A DNA stretch of 64,000 bases from Mnemiopsis leidyi (taxonomy: Eukaryota > Ctenophora > Tentaculata > Lobata > Bolinopsidae): contig JH153345.1 in assembly GCA_000226015.1 (NCBI GenBank), positions 23,945 through 87,944 on the forward strand, written 5' to 3'. The notes beneath the pieces are model-generated. The model did not search any database. It saw nothing but the letters and a program-made list of their open reading frames with translations, and was not told the origin of the DNA. Below, piece by piece: positions 23,401-33,800 of this stretch (positions within the stretch are counted from its first letter, which is position 1; every line of letters begins with the position of its first letter). A program made the translations under genes and the position numbers.

Positions 23401-26400
23401 TTTCACTTGACAAAAATGAAAGGCACAACTTTACTAGTCACATTCCTTACAAAACAGCTTACGAACTTTACTAGTCACATTCATTATAAAACAGTACGAA
23501 CTTTACTAGTCACATTCATTATAAAACAGTACGAACTTTACTAGTCACATTCATTATAAAACAGTACGAACTTTACTAGTCACATTCATTATAAAACAGT
23601 ACGAACTTTACTAGTCACATTCATTATAAAACAGTACGAACTTTACTAGTCACATTCATTATAGAACAGTACGAACTTTACTAGTCACATTCATTATAGA
23701 ACAGTACGAACCAGACAAAAGTACGAACCACACAATAGTACGAACCAGACAATAGTTCTCCGGACATCTGTCTACCGACTCGTCAGCACGGTTCGCACAC
23801 TTTGCGACACGATTACAAACTTCTTTCTCTACGATGTACTGCTGCTTTTCCTCAGTGCAGTACCTGGATGTATCGGGAGTTATGAGGAAGCACGATGATA
23901 TCAAATGTTTGTATCTCACGTGTGCTAAACAGGGGTGGCGGAAGAGGGGGGGGGGGGGCAGGGGGCCATGTAGGCAATTTCAGATGAAAANNNNNNNNNN
24001 NNNNCCCCCCCCCAGTTTTGAGCATGCTCTTCCAGCCTTGGTGCTATAGATGTATTCTGAAGAATAAAGTGCTGTACGTGTGAAGCATATTCAATATCAT
24101 TATTAACTCTTAATCTAGTTCCAGGTCAGCCATCTTAATAGTGATCAGTTAACGTTCTCATTATACACAAAATATATCTAAATATATTTAGATGCTTTGT
24201 TTCGCTAACATGGCAACAAACTATAACCAAAAGAATTGTTAACTTACACCCCATTAGTTTCGTCACAGTCTTTTTCGTCGAGAAAATTGTCACAATGCTT
24301 ACTTCCGTCACACAAGAACGAATTCTTGAAAAATCTGAGGGTTTACCAATTAGTAATACACTGGGTGGTGTAGTGGTTTCATTTACGCCTCCCATGCGGC
24401 AGACCAGTGTTCGATCCCCGGCTGTGGCAAGTCGGCCAGTCACGAGACTGCGTCTGGTACAGCTTCGGCTGGAAATACACACCCCCTGGCCCGTAAGATT
24501 AACCCCCCTACAGCTAGTTTAGTGCCTCGGTACGGAGTGGGTTGGGAGATAAGCACCTCAGGCCATCCCGTCTAAGGGAGTGACCTTAATTTGCATTTGC
24601 ATTGCAATACACCAAGAGTAATATAATATATTGAGAGGTCGTTCTCAATGCAATATTGAAATTTAAAGGATAAGGTTATACGAATAAAACAGAGCCTATC
24701 AAAATTTCTCGATAACATAAAATTTCAAGAATCGTAGTAAACCAAAGAAAAATATGTAACCTTAAATATAGGTAATAAATCAACTAATCTAAAGAAGGCG
24801 GAAAAAGTAAATTACCACCTAAAATATTTCCACCTAGAAATAGAATATTTTACTTTGTTTCTTACCTCTGCCTGTTGTTAAATGAGCAGTAAATTCCTTT
24901 ACCGTTGTCTTGGCAAGCAAACCGGCTTTCTTCAACATCAATATTATCTTCACATGTTCCGAAATCTGATGATTGGATGTTTGGAAGTAAGTTTAAATCT
25001 GATGATTGGATGTTCGGAAGTAAGTTTAAATAGATAATTTAGGAATAAACAAACGAAATGTTGATATCACAAATAGTTTATATTGGTAAGATTCAAACAG
25101 TATATGTACTTACAACAAGCCTGTACAAATCTGATATATTGATTTTTCTCTTCTTGACAGTAAAGATATTCAGATTGATCAAATTGGATTTTGCACTCTT
25201 TATCTCCAATTGTTAGCTGAAAGATGGATACAAATTGTTCTGCAACGATTTAGAAAAAACAAATCAATAAATTGATTAGTTTGTAAGTTCTCAGTGTTAG
25301 TAAACTAACTTAATTTTAATTAAAAAGTAAGTATAAACCTTTACAAAAACCTTTATCCTTGCTAACACCTTATAACCTTAACCTTGACCGTTACCGGTTT
25401 ACCGAAAAATCAAAGCTTACTAAAACCATTGCCCTTACCAAAACCAGTCCCTGACCTTACACACAAACCCTAAAAGATGTAAACCCTTAATAAATTTCGG
25501 ACTTAAAGGTCACTTGTCCCTCTCATCTGTAAGTCTCAGAAGTAACTTACGTTCAGTGCATGCTGTTGACTTTTACACATACAGAGCAGATCTTTCAACG
25601 TCTCGGACAGATGTTTATCAGTGTGGCTGGCTGACTCGTTACAGAGAGTGTAATATTTTATCCGACAATTGTCTGGGTTCATCACATAAAACATATCTTC
25701 GTCCGTGTTGGGACACCGGTACACGATATATCCGTCTTCGTCTATGTCCGGGTTTGCTGTTGAGTTAAGATTTTGTTAGAAAAAGGTAACTGCAAGATTG
25801 AAAAACAGCACCAAAAGTTAGGCGACATATTGAGATGGCACTGGCACAGAGGATAACCCCCACATAAAACTCATTTTAATGATTTGATAGATAGTCAACT
25901 GTCGACGAAAAAAATTGCTTTCAAGGGACAGCGAGAATTGACGAACCAATAGAACATCTCTGTCGCATTATACCGTTTACATCAACATCATCGCATTCCA
26001 AACAGTTGTTTCTAAAGAATTCCTGATTCAACTGAAGTCTGTCTTTGTCGTAGGCTTGTCCTGACTTACTTTCAACCCCATCAAGGAATCTGCTGGTAGT
26101 ACAGTTTGTTCCAAGGTCACCTGCGGATACGATCAATTCCGGTAGAAATATATTGGCTTATAGGTCGATTAATAGCTAGGTCAATGCTCCGAAATAGACC
26201 AACAGCACCGACAACACCGATACAAGCATGATCGTTCTAACAAAACGATCCGGTGCATACTGCATTATAAAACCACACAATTTTAGTACCCCCCAACTTG
26301 CTGACATGTCCATGGTACCTTCTCCCTAGGAAGTTGGGAGAAGAAGGGTTTTATTTCAACATACCAATTTGCTTGAGATTGGACTTCGTTTGAACTAAAA

Positions 26401-27100
26401 AGTACTAGAAGTGTTTTTTTGTTTTTAGTTGTTCTTTTCAATGTCCGTGCGGTTCACCACGGAACGATGTAGTGATTCTGTTTGGAACTTTCTAGAAAGT
26501 GTGGAATATCTATCGAATTTAATCTTATGGAAGTGGACAATTGGAACCAAGTCAGAGGACGTTGTAACACGATATCTGGTCTATTTGGTACATCTGGCGC
26601 ATGAGCCGCTTCGACGAGCCCGCCACTTTTGTACCTTCGAATTTTCCGTTTGTTCCGAGTTTGATGGCAAGAAGATTTTGCATTGCGAGCCAAATTTAAA
26701 TAACCTTGATCACAGAACGACATGTTGTATTAAGGGTACCCAGCGCTGAGCTTACCTTGACTCTCATAACCTAAAAAAATCTAGTCAATCACAATTAGTT
26801 TTGCAAATAATATTTTTATTTTTTAAGGGGGTGCGATGGTTGAAAGTTTTTTTTTCTTTTTCCATCTTGCTCGTTCGGACTTTGAAGCGAAACTGATTAT
26901 TCAAAGTAACTAGCGTTGGCCTGTTTTTTTGCTCGTCAGATCCAAAAAATCACGACAGAACGATTATGAAAAATACCAATGGCTAGTAGTAAGTGAGACT
27001 CAACTGAATAAACTTTTTAACAGTAAGTTATATTATAACTTTTCTCACCTGAACTTAGCAGAATAAGTGATGAAATGAGTATTACACTTGTGTACATCAT
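14453..27100 (-). CDS. LDLa-module class A GPCR, intron-rich copy (28 exons)
   Basis: A predicted cell-surface receptor of about 1411 residues. Exons from the 5' end: 27049-27100 (signal peptide MMYTSVILISSLILLSS), 26756-26770 (15-nt microexon), 25947-26120, 25551-25756, 25114-25216, 24866-24965, 24248-24334, 23746-23863, 22950-23127, 22585-22742, 22017-22080, 21592-21820, 21118-21336, 20474-20621, 20194-20315, 19729-19888, 19464-19583, 19232-19339, 18746-18921, 18315-18481, 17657-17824, 17115-17198, 16475-16633 (TM1), 16228-16301 (TM2), 15841-16007 (TM3), 15601-15696 (TM4), 14813-15398 (TM5-7), 14453-14650. All phases agree. The ectodomain carries seven or more LDLa-like modules (for example CDGYMDCETEADERIC and CDLINDCGDWSDEDMQYC). 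TM7 reads NSVINPFIN, so the Tyr of NPxxY is Asn; TM6 has CRLPLF where the sister has CWVPF. A few weak donors (exons 3, 8, 14, 17) are the least certain boundaries. Confidence 0.85.
18170..18247. repeat. Tandem duplication in an intron, 2 copies
   Basis: Two near-identical units containing ATGGATTGGAGAGCAGCACA followed by TATTCATA lie back to back in the intron between exons 20 and 21 of the minus-strand GPCR gene. Confidence 0.8.
18568..18642. repeat. (AATTT)n microsatellite
   Basis: An imperfect run of AATTTAATTT pentamers lies in the intron between exons 19 and 20 of the minus-strand GPCR gene. Confidence 0.9.
21409..21572. mobile_element. Hairpin (foldback/MITE-like) insertion with telomere-like loop
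   Basis: A 164-bp segment starts CCTGCCCCAGAACTTCGTGC and ends in GCACGATGTTCTGTGGCAGG, the imperfect reverse complement. The arms of about 60 bp include GCCCCAGTGAC against GTCACTGGGGC. The central part contains GTTAGGGTTAGGG (about 21492-21504). It lies in the intron just downstream of GPCR exon 12, about 20 bp from its donor. I see no convincing target-site duplication, so the family is unknown. Confidence 0.6.
23428..23745. repeat. 35-bp tandem repeat abutting GPCR exon 8 donor
   Basis: About eight copies of a unit containing ACTTTACTAGTCACATTCAT and ATAAAACAGTACGA pass into three degenerate copies of GTACGAACCAGACAATA. The last of these is the end of exon 8 with its splice donor (on the minus strand TATTGTCTG then GTTCGTAC). 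The array thus begins at, and partly copies, an exon-intron boundary. It is not a CRISPR: there are no spacers and the host is eukaryotic. Confidence 0.9.
23991..24004. other. Assembly gap between G-rich and C-rich runs
   Basis: Fourteen Ns sit between a run of G (about 23946-23972) and a run of C (24005-24013). The flanks CAGGGGTGGCGGAAGA and TCTTCCAGCCTTGG are imperfectly inverted, so a small DNA transposon with G-rich ends may lie here, within intron 7 of the minus-strand GPCR gene. Confidence 0.6.
24361..24606 (+). mobile_element. tRNA-derived SINE in GPCR intron 6
   Basis: The 5' head resembles a tRNA: a box A-like GGTGTAGTGGTTT at about 24366-24378 and a box B GTTCGATCCCC at about 24409-24419, with spacing typical of pol III promoters. 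It best recalls a tRNA-Glu or tRNA-Gly head. The acceptor stem does not pair, so it is not a tRNA gene. A tRNA-unrelated body of about 170 bp follows, ending in a TTGCATTTGCATTGCAAT tail. It lies antisense to the host gene, between exons 6 and 7. Confidence 0.75.
24962..25028. repeat. Duplication of GPCR exon 6 acceptor region
   Basis: The 33-34-bp unit AATCTGATGATTGGATGT plus TCGGAAGTAAGTTTA occurs twice in a row. On the minus strand this duplicates the splice acceptor (CCAATCATCAG then ATTT) of exon 6, leaving a decoy acceptor about 34 bp upstream of the true one. Confidence 0.75.
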
Positions 27101-30100
27101 ATTGACATGTCTCCTGATGGATTATGGAACGTTATCGTGTACAGCATAATCTTTTATTCAGTCTTAAACTTAGAATTGTCAATGACCCGGTGATCGATCC
27201 AATAAAATTTAAAAAATAAATAACGGGGTCAATTGACTTTATAGTCCGTGAGCAAACCATAAAAACACGTTTAAAAGAGAAGCTGTGAACACAAATAGAA
27301 GAGCTAAATGGACTATTGTTGATAATTGTTGTAGCTTACAGTTAAACTCACTATAACAACAGGTTCTCACCCTTGCCTTGATGACAAGCACACTAACAGC
27401 TTTAAAACACACTTAACACAGCTTTGTGTATAAAACCGTACCAAAAGAAAGAGACTTACAACGTCTATCATTACTCAAATACCTGTAGTACCTTTAAAAT
27501 TCTACCTCTGCGACTATCTCAGGACCACAAAACCTAAGATTCGACTGTAGTATGCTGTATACTATACACTATACACCTCAAATAGGATAAAACTTATAAG
27601 TTTCACATTCTGCTTCATTAAAGGACAGCATGTGCGGAAGTAATAAAGCGTCGATCTGTGTAGAAAGGAGTGACAAACAATAGATAGACAGTGCAGTGTG
27701 TGGTAGCTTGGTAACGTCACAACAGCAGCAGCACTGTAGCACTGTGGTACGACTTTAGGGGCAAAGCTGCTGTCATGTGAATTGTGAGGGTTTGACTGCA
27801 ACCGCTCACAAGCTCACCCTGCCAAATAGGACAGATACGTTTCAAAGCGTTTGAGTTTAGAGAAAGTATTTCATGATATACTACTTCATTGAAGATGATA
27901 TCTCCGAAGTAGATACAGTATTTTCTAATCAATGCGACATAGAGTATCTGTAGAGTCCCTTTAATATTATAAGGTTGCTTGTGCATACGTTTTGATCATC
28001 GCAATATCATGAGTTTAGGCTACCTAATATTGCTAATATTGTACTACAAGTTATAAATAACAGTGTTCGCTGTAATCAAAATAAGAAATATATCTGTTGA
28101 TGATGTTAAAGTTTGAATACTGACTTCACCAAGACTTTAAATCAGTGACATAATTATATTCTGCCGCTGAACTGTTTTGTTACATGCGAGTTCGAGGTTT
28201 CAAACGTTTTGATCTGTACGATTTGTTTCGAGTACGCCAACACATAACATCTTCACAAAACAGCTACATTTCTAAGATCGAATCGAAATTTCAGACACGT
28301 TAAAAAGGTCTTGAAATATTCGATATAAAGAAACTTTCAAACGATGAAGAAATATTCGACATAGCCATCATTAGGCGCTAAATTCTAGGAATTAGGCAAT
28401 CGCTGGAGTGCACCCAGCCATGAATTAATAAAGGTGGAGATGGTAATAAAAGAGGAAAGTGGTTAAGGTTCGCCTGAAGGCACCCTCAAAGCGCTAACCA
28501 CTAATTACTCAGCAACACACCATTCTGAGAGGATGTTATAACGTGGGCTCAGCCGCTATGAGTTGGAAATTCCAATATAAGACATAACAATTAAATTTTT
28601 AGAGAACTGTAGCGTAGTAACGTTTCTAGGACGTGTAAGTGTTTTGTTCTAAAGTAAACTAGTCACTTCATGTGCGACAAAGATAAATAAAAGTCAATCG
28701 AAGTGTTGCAATTCAATCAAAGTATTGCAATATTATGAAGGCTTAAGCCATTAAGAAGGTTTAGTTAATACAATTCTATATCATTGTTGTGACCAAAAAG
28801 TATATACAAATTTTAATCGAAAGGGCCGGTCGAAAAGATAAGAATTCAAGAAAAAAATTGGGGAGAACATGAAAAGTCTACCAAAAGAGGCCTACATCAT
28901 AGTAATATCGGATCAAACTGTTCGCTGAAAGGTAATGTCACTGCTGCTAGAAGAAACTTATACCGCCAGGTGGGCGAAATTAGGGATTAAAAGTAGCTCC
29001 TCTTACCCCCAATTTAATGACGGACCGTCATGCTATGTCAGTTCTAGTAGTTAACAAGCTGACCCAGTCCCTCCACCTAAAGTTATGTAGTAAGTTACAC
29101 AACATAAGTCTCTTTCAGCTCTCAGCTGTACGTCATAATTAGCGGTTGCGATTGTTATAGATTAGTGGTAGGGATTGTGGGATGTTTTGTTTCCTGGGGT
29201 TTATGACCTTTAAAACTGTATGTTTTGTGGCATTGGAATTGTGAATATTTGATCCAAGTGTTGAGTTGTAATGGAGGATTGGATATTCGCAATGTATTGG
29301 AAATCATAATTTCAGTAAATGAATATGAACCTGTCAGTTCGAAATATTTGACGAAAAGTTTTGTAAACCGAATTTACAAGTATATAGAGAAAATCAACAA
29401 AACTTCTAAAATTGAAAATAGAATATTGTCTCAAAAGTCTTTTTTAATTAAGATTAAGCGTCTAGAATTAATATATGTCTTGAATCAAGAATTAAGTCAG
29501 GGAAAAAGTGTCGAGAATCATTCAAAGTTAGAAGAAGTCACTTATTGGTCTCTCTAAAACATACGTGCATATTGACATGGTACATATAGTTGATGCTATA
29601 ATGGTCCACAATTATCTCGTGGCTTATCTAGTTATATACTGTCCACTTTAATAGAGAGCTTAGTACCTTCAACAAAATGAGCTTTTCCCTAACAGTTGTA
29701 CTTAAACGAGGCATGGAAAACAATTACTAGTAGACATTTTATAAAATAGCCAACTAAAGCCTTAACCCTATTTGTGTTCTCCGATTAATCATAAGATCAT
29801 ACAAATAGAGATTATAAAATCTCCTTCTGCAAATTCAAGGCTCAAGAGATCTCATGGATGGTGTGAAAATTTATTATCGAGAGTGTAGGTGTTGCTTAAA
29901 TGCTAGTTGTACTTAAGATACTGTGCTCATTAATTACTACTCATAGGATGAAACCCATGAGCCTATGAGACAAGCAACATTCAAATTTACCTTTGTTGGT
30001 GAAATAAAGGCCCATAATTGCTGAATCAAGTCCCACACCGGAACAACAAAACGAGTGAGGCTATATCCTTGGATGAGAGCCAATCTCTTGAGAATCCAAA

Positions 30101-30867
30101 AACTTTATCTTTATCAAATTATATAACAATAGAGCTTGGTTAGGTATGGAAAGATTTACAAACTTTATGGTATCTGAATGGACACACCAATAATTTATTC
30201 AACTTATTCATTTCCTTTTTTAGTTATTTCTAATGTTGGATATGATTTGCAGAGCACCAACCGTGGATATCGTCACTTTTAACAATAAAACCGTGTCGGT
30301 TTCAACTTTCACTGACTTTAATTCCCGACTTTGTTGTTGATAAGATTAAGTTACCTGCTTCTTCTTTTACGCTTTTTGTTACTTCAGATACTTTTGCTTT
30401 TTCATCTCAACTTACTCCAGTACTAAATGCTTCACTAACAAAAGCCGTGATTTAAAGTTATTGCGCTAACTTTCTGACTATCGATGTCTAGTTATTTTTA
30501 AGAACTTAGGAATGAATATGTCACCCGATACTTTTGTTCAGTGCATCATATCCATTTTCTTAAAATGTATGAATAAAATTTTGGTCCAAATTATGTTTAT
30601 AATCAGCAGTTGACTGACTTATTTATCCAAATTCAAAGCGTTGCAGTCATAAGAAAACTACAGTTCCACTTTAAAGGACTTTTCACTTGTATTGTTAGTG
30701 ATTTAAATCTAAAAATTTGCGCTGCTGTAAAGACGAAACGTAAATATAAAACTGTTTTCTTTTTGGTACATTAAAACTCCAATCACCTTTTTGTAACGCG
30801 ATTAGTTCGACTTCGAAGCTATCATGTCGAGAAATTTCGCCTGACATGTAAAACTTTGCAGACTATA
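27101..30867. other. Gene-poor intergenic region, 3.8 kb
   Basis: No gene could be supported. The 110-codon frame at 29225-29557 (+) lacks splice sites, motifs or normal composition and looks like chance in AT-rich DNA. The stretch lies between the divergent 5' ends of the minus-strand GPCR gene and the plus-strand GH31 gene, so it should hold both promoters. Confidence 0.5.
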
Positions 30868-33800
30868 ATGGAACGTCTGAAGGAAGAGGGAGAGGAGGAC
30901 AAAGAGGAAGACGCTGGTGAAGATGGAGTGCGGTTCCCAACCAAGGGGAAGGAGTATGTTGTGTTGCCAACATCAGACAGGGTAGGTAGTGTTGCCAACA
31001 TCAGACATGGTATCAAATTAGTTTTTTTAAATCGTTCTAGAAAAGTGAGCCGTACTCGCCCCGTAGATATATAAATTTAGCAGAACTTTGTATCACCAGA
31101 TTTAAAACACAGATTATAACAACTGAATAATCAGCAAGGGAGGACACACTGCGTAACTGCAAGTTTGCTAAGGCACATTATTCTATTATTACAATGTTCC
31201 TTAACAGTTAATATCAACACTCAAATCTTGAGTCTTGACGATAACAAACGACATAGTTGACATAAAATTTGGAAGGGCGGCCTCTGTAGGACAGGGGCGC
31301 CTAAAATGTCAATTCAGCCAATGACTACCCTACCCTAGGCTCCTCACTCCTCAGTCCTCCAGCATCAGCCGGGACCACAAAACACCGACACGCCTCAGTC
31401 GTCAACAATACGCGTTACAAACGAACAAACAAACAAACAAACAACCTTGCACGTGTCGGAAACTCCTCACAAACTCCTAAGTTACTGTTAAAGTAGAGCC
31501 TCCTAGTCTCCAAATAAAGAAGTTATGGGAGGAGGAGGAGGAGGTAACGTCCCTTAAATAAGGGACATAATGGACTGGCTTTGCAGGTGTCAGCTTGCTC
31601 GTTCAGGCGATTACCACCGCCTCTATTGTTCCATTACTGTTACAGGGCCGACTCATATAAGCATGTCCCGCACTAGCCCGTTATGTCGGGTCCATGGCCT
31701 AATTTTCTAATCATGGTGAGGGGGGTACTGAAAATTATCTTTATACTAGACAAATACAAAATATTATGAGATGATTTTCGAGTGTCGTCATTGAGTGATT
31801 AGGAGAGAGTTTGAAATATTCAAACAAGTAGGAGTTACTCTTTTATACTTACAGTAAGGACATAAAGATTACGGTTACAGATCTATAGACCAGTAGTCTG
31901 AATCTTTATAATGGCTCATGCTGTCTTAGCATTTTTCTTAAATCTAGGGAACCATTTTTGGTATAGAAATGTTCTAATAGACAAAAGTAGTTTAAGGTGA
32001 ACCAAGAGAATGAAATTTCGATCCTTTAATTTAGAACAAGCTCAACTTTACTGAAAGCCGAGGTCGTAAATCGGCAATTTATTTGACAGATCAAATCTGA
32101 GACACATTAACTCTTGCGTGATCCTACCAGTAATTATGTTAAATCGAATACCCAATCACGCTCAATTGACGTCTGCAGAAAAATCATAAAAACTTCCTTC
32201 AGCCCAAAGACGCGGATGAGATACGGAAGAAAAGAAGGAGAAAGAAGCTGATAATAGGCGGAACTATCTCAGCTCTCCTTATACTGGTCGTGATAGTGGT
32301 GTGTGTGGTGTTTTTAGTCCTAAAGAAACCTAGATCCCAAGTAAGTTGATCGATGTCTAAAACCTATTATAGAGGTACGAACCCATCAACGTATTACTGG
32401 AGAATTAACTATCGGGAAGAGCGGTTGCGAGTAGTTAATACTTTAATAAGCTGATTGGCAGTCTGGCTCTAAAGACGAGGTGAGAATAGAGCAGCTGCTC
32501 TAAGTTAACGCCCCCACTGTCAAAATTATGTCATGGAGAGCCGTCTCGAGTCTTAATTAAACGTTTATCCTTTTTAAATCCGTCCATGACAATACAATTA
32601 TAAAATAGTAACTTAATCTAATACTTTTGATACTATAATATCAATCATTATAGTTATACTCGTACTATAAGTTAGCATTTCAGTCAGTTTGTAATGTCTT
32701 GATTTTTTGTTGGGATGTTGAAATAGAAAAAAGTTTATGGAATGACATCAATAATAAACATTCGGAACTTAAATATCAACCATTTGCAATTCATATTTTG
32801 TGGCAAAATCGGTAAATTCAGCCGTAAAGTTAATGGTTAACTTAAAACGCATTTAATTCCTGCGTTGCACCATTTTGATGGTGAGACGAATCATTTTAAT
32901 CAACTAGATGTGGTTACTATCCCATGATCTGGTATTATATTACGAAATCCGAAATCCGGGTTACTGTAAAGCATCGGAGGCCCGGAGCGTCTGAGTTTAT
33001 GTATGCTCCCAGGTGCTATGATCCCTAAAACTATACCTAAGTAAATTTAAAAGATTAGACGCATGACAACTAGTCAATATGAAGATTTACGACCATTATA
33101 GCTTAATGCCCTAGTAGTCTTCCAGCAGTTAATCTACGATCAGGAGACATGACTTGGTCACAGCAGTGGAGGTAAATCAGAGAAATAATCAGTAGATAGC
33201 ATTATTTATATCATTACCTCAGTCGCCCTGGATCGAATAGAGACTATAAAGGGCAGAGGTTAAGATAAGGGATTAAAGTGTGGAAATGCATGGGCTCTTT
33301 CATCGCACGGTTTTACAGTCTTGACGATGCTATTGGTATAGGAGAAAAGTCACAAGAATATTTTAACCATTTGATATAGTCATGATGTTATGGTGAAATT
33401 GTCAATATTTTGACCATTTTCAATACCAAAACTTTAAAATTGGCATAGTCAAGGTAATTGGTAAACCCAAGTTATACTTCTACCATTCGGGTAAAGCCAA
33501 ATTTAATAAAAAATGTTTATTTGATCATGATTATAAAGGGAACATCTTGGGGTGTCAATGTCCACGGTAAAATTTTAACATAGCGTGTTGTAAATATGGC
33601 CTTCTTTGATACTTTAATAATGAATAGGACGATGAAAGTCGTGATGATCATTTTGTTGATCCAACAAGTGAAAATCGTATATAATCTGGCGTTTCGAAAA
33701 ATATTCCATTTTCATTTTCATAGCTGACAAAACATTTAAAGTGGAAGGGGCGATCCCGCAATCAAAAACCTTACTGTCGCCATATCAAACGTTCCACTAT

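Noticed and set aside
23428-23745. CRISPR-like regular repeat array
   Set aside because: The units abut with no unique spacers, and the genome is eukaryotic; it is a plain tandem repeat.
24361-24433. A functional tRNA gene
   Set aside because: The A and B boxes are present, but the acceptor and anticodon stems do not pair and a long body follows; it fits a SINE head.
26454-26723. 89-codon minus-strand frame as a GPCR exon
   Set aside because: No acceptor at its 5' side is compatible with the phase of the preceding microexon, and exon 3 joins correctly without it.
28380-28570. A possible SINE or DNA element with GC-richer sequence
   Set aside because: I could find neither pol III boxes nor terminal inverted repeats, so there is no support beyond base composition.
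29225-29557. 110-codon plus-strand frame as a gene
   Set aside because: It is Ile/Lys/Asn/Leu-rich, without motif or splice partner, as expected by chance in AT-rich DNA.
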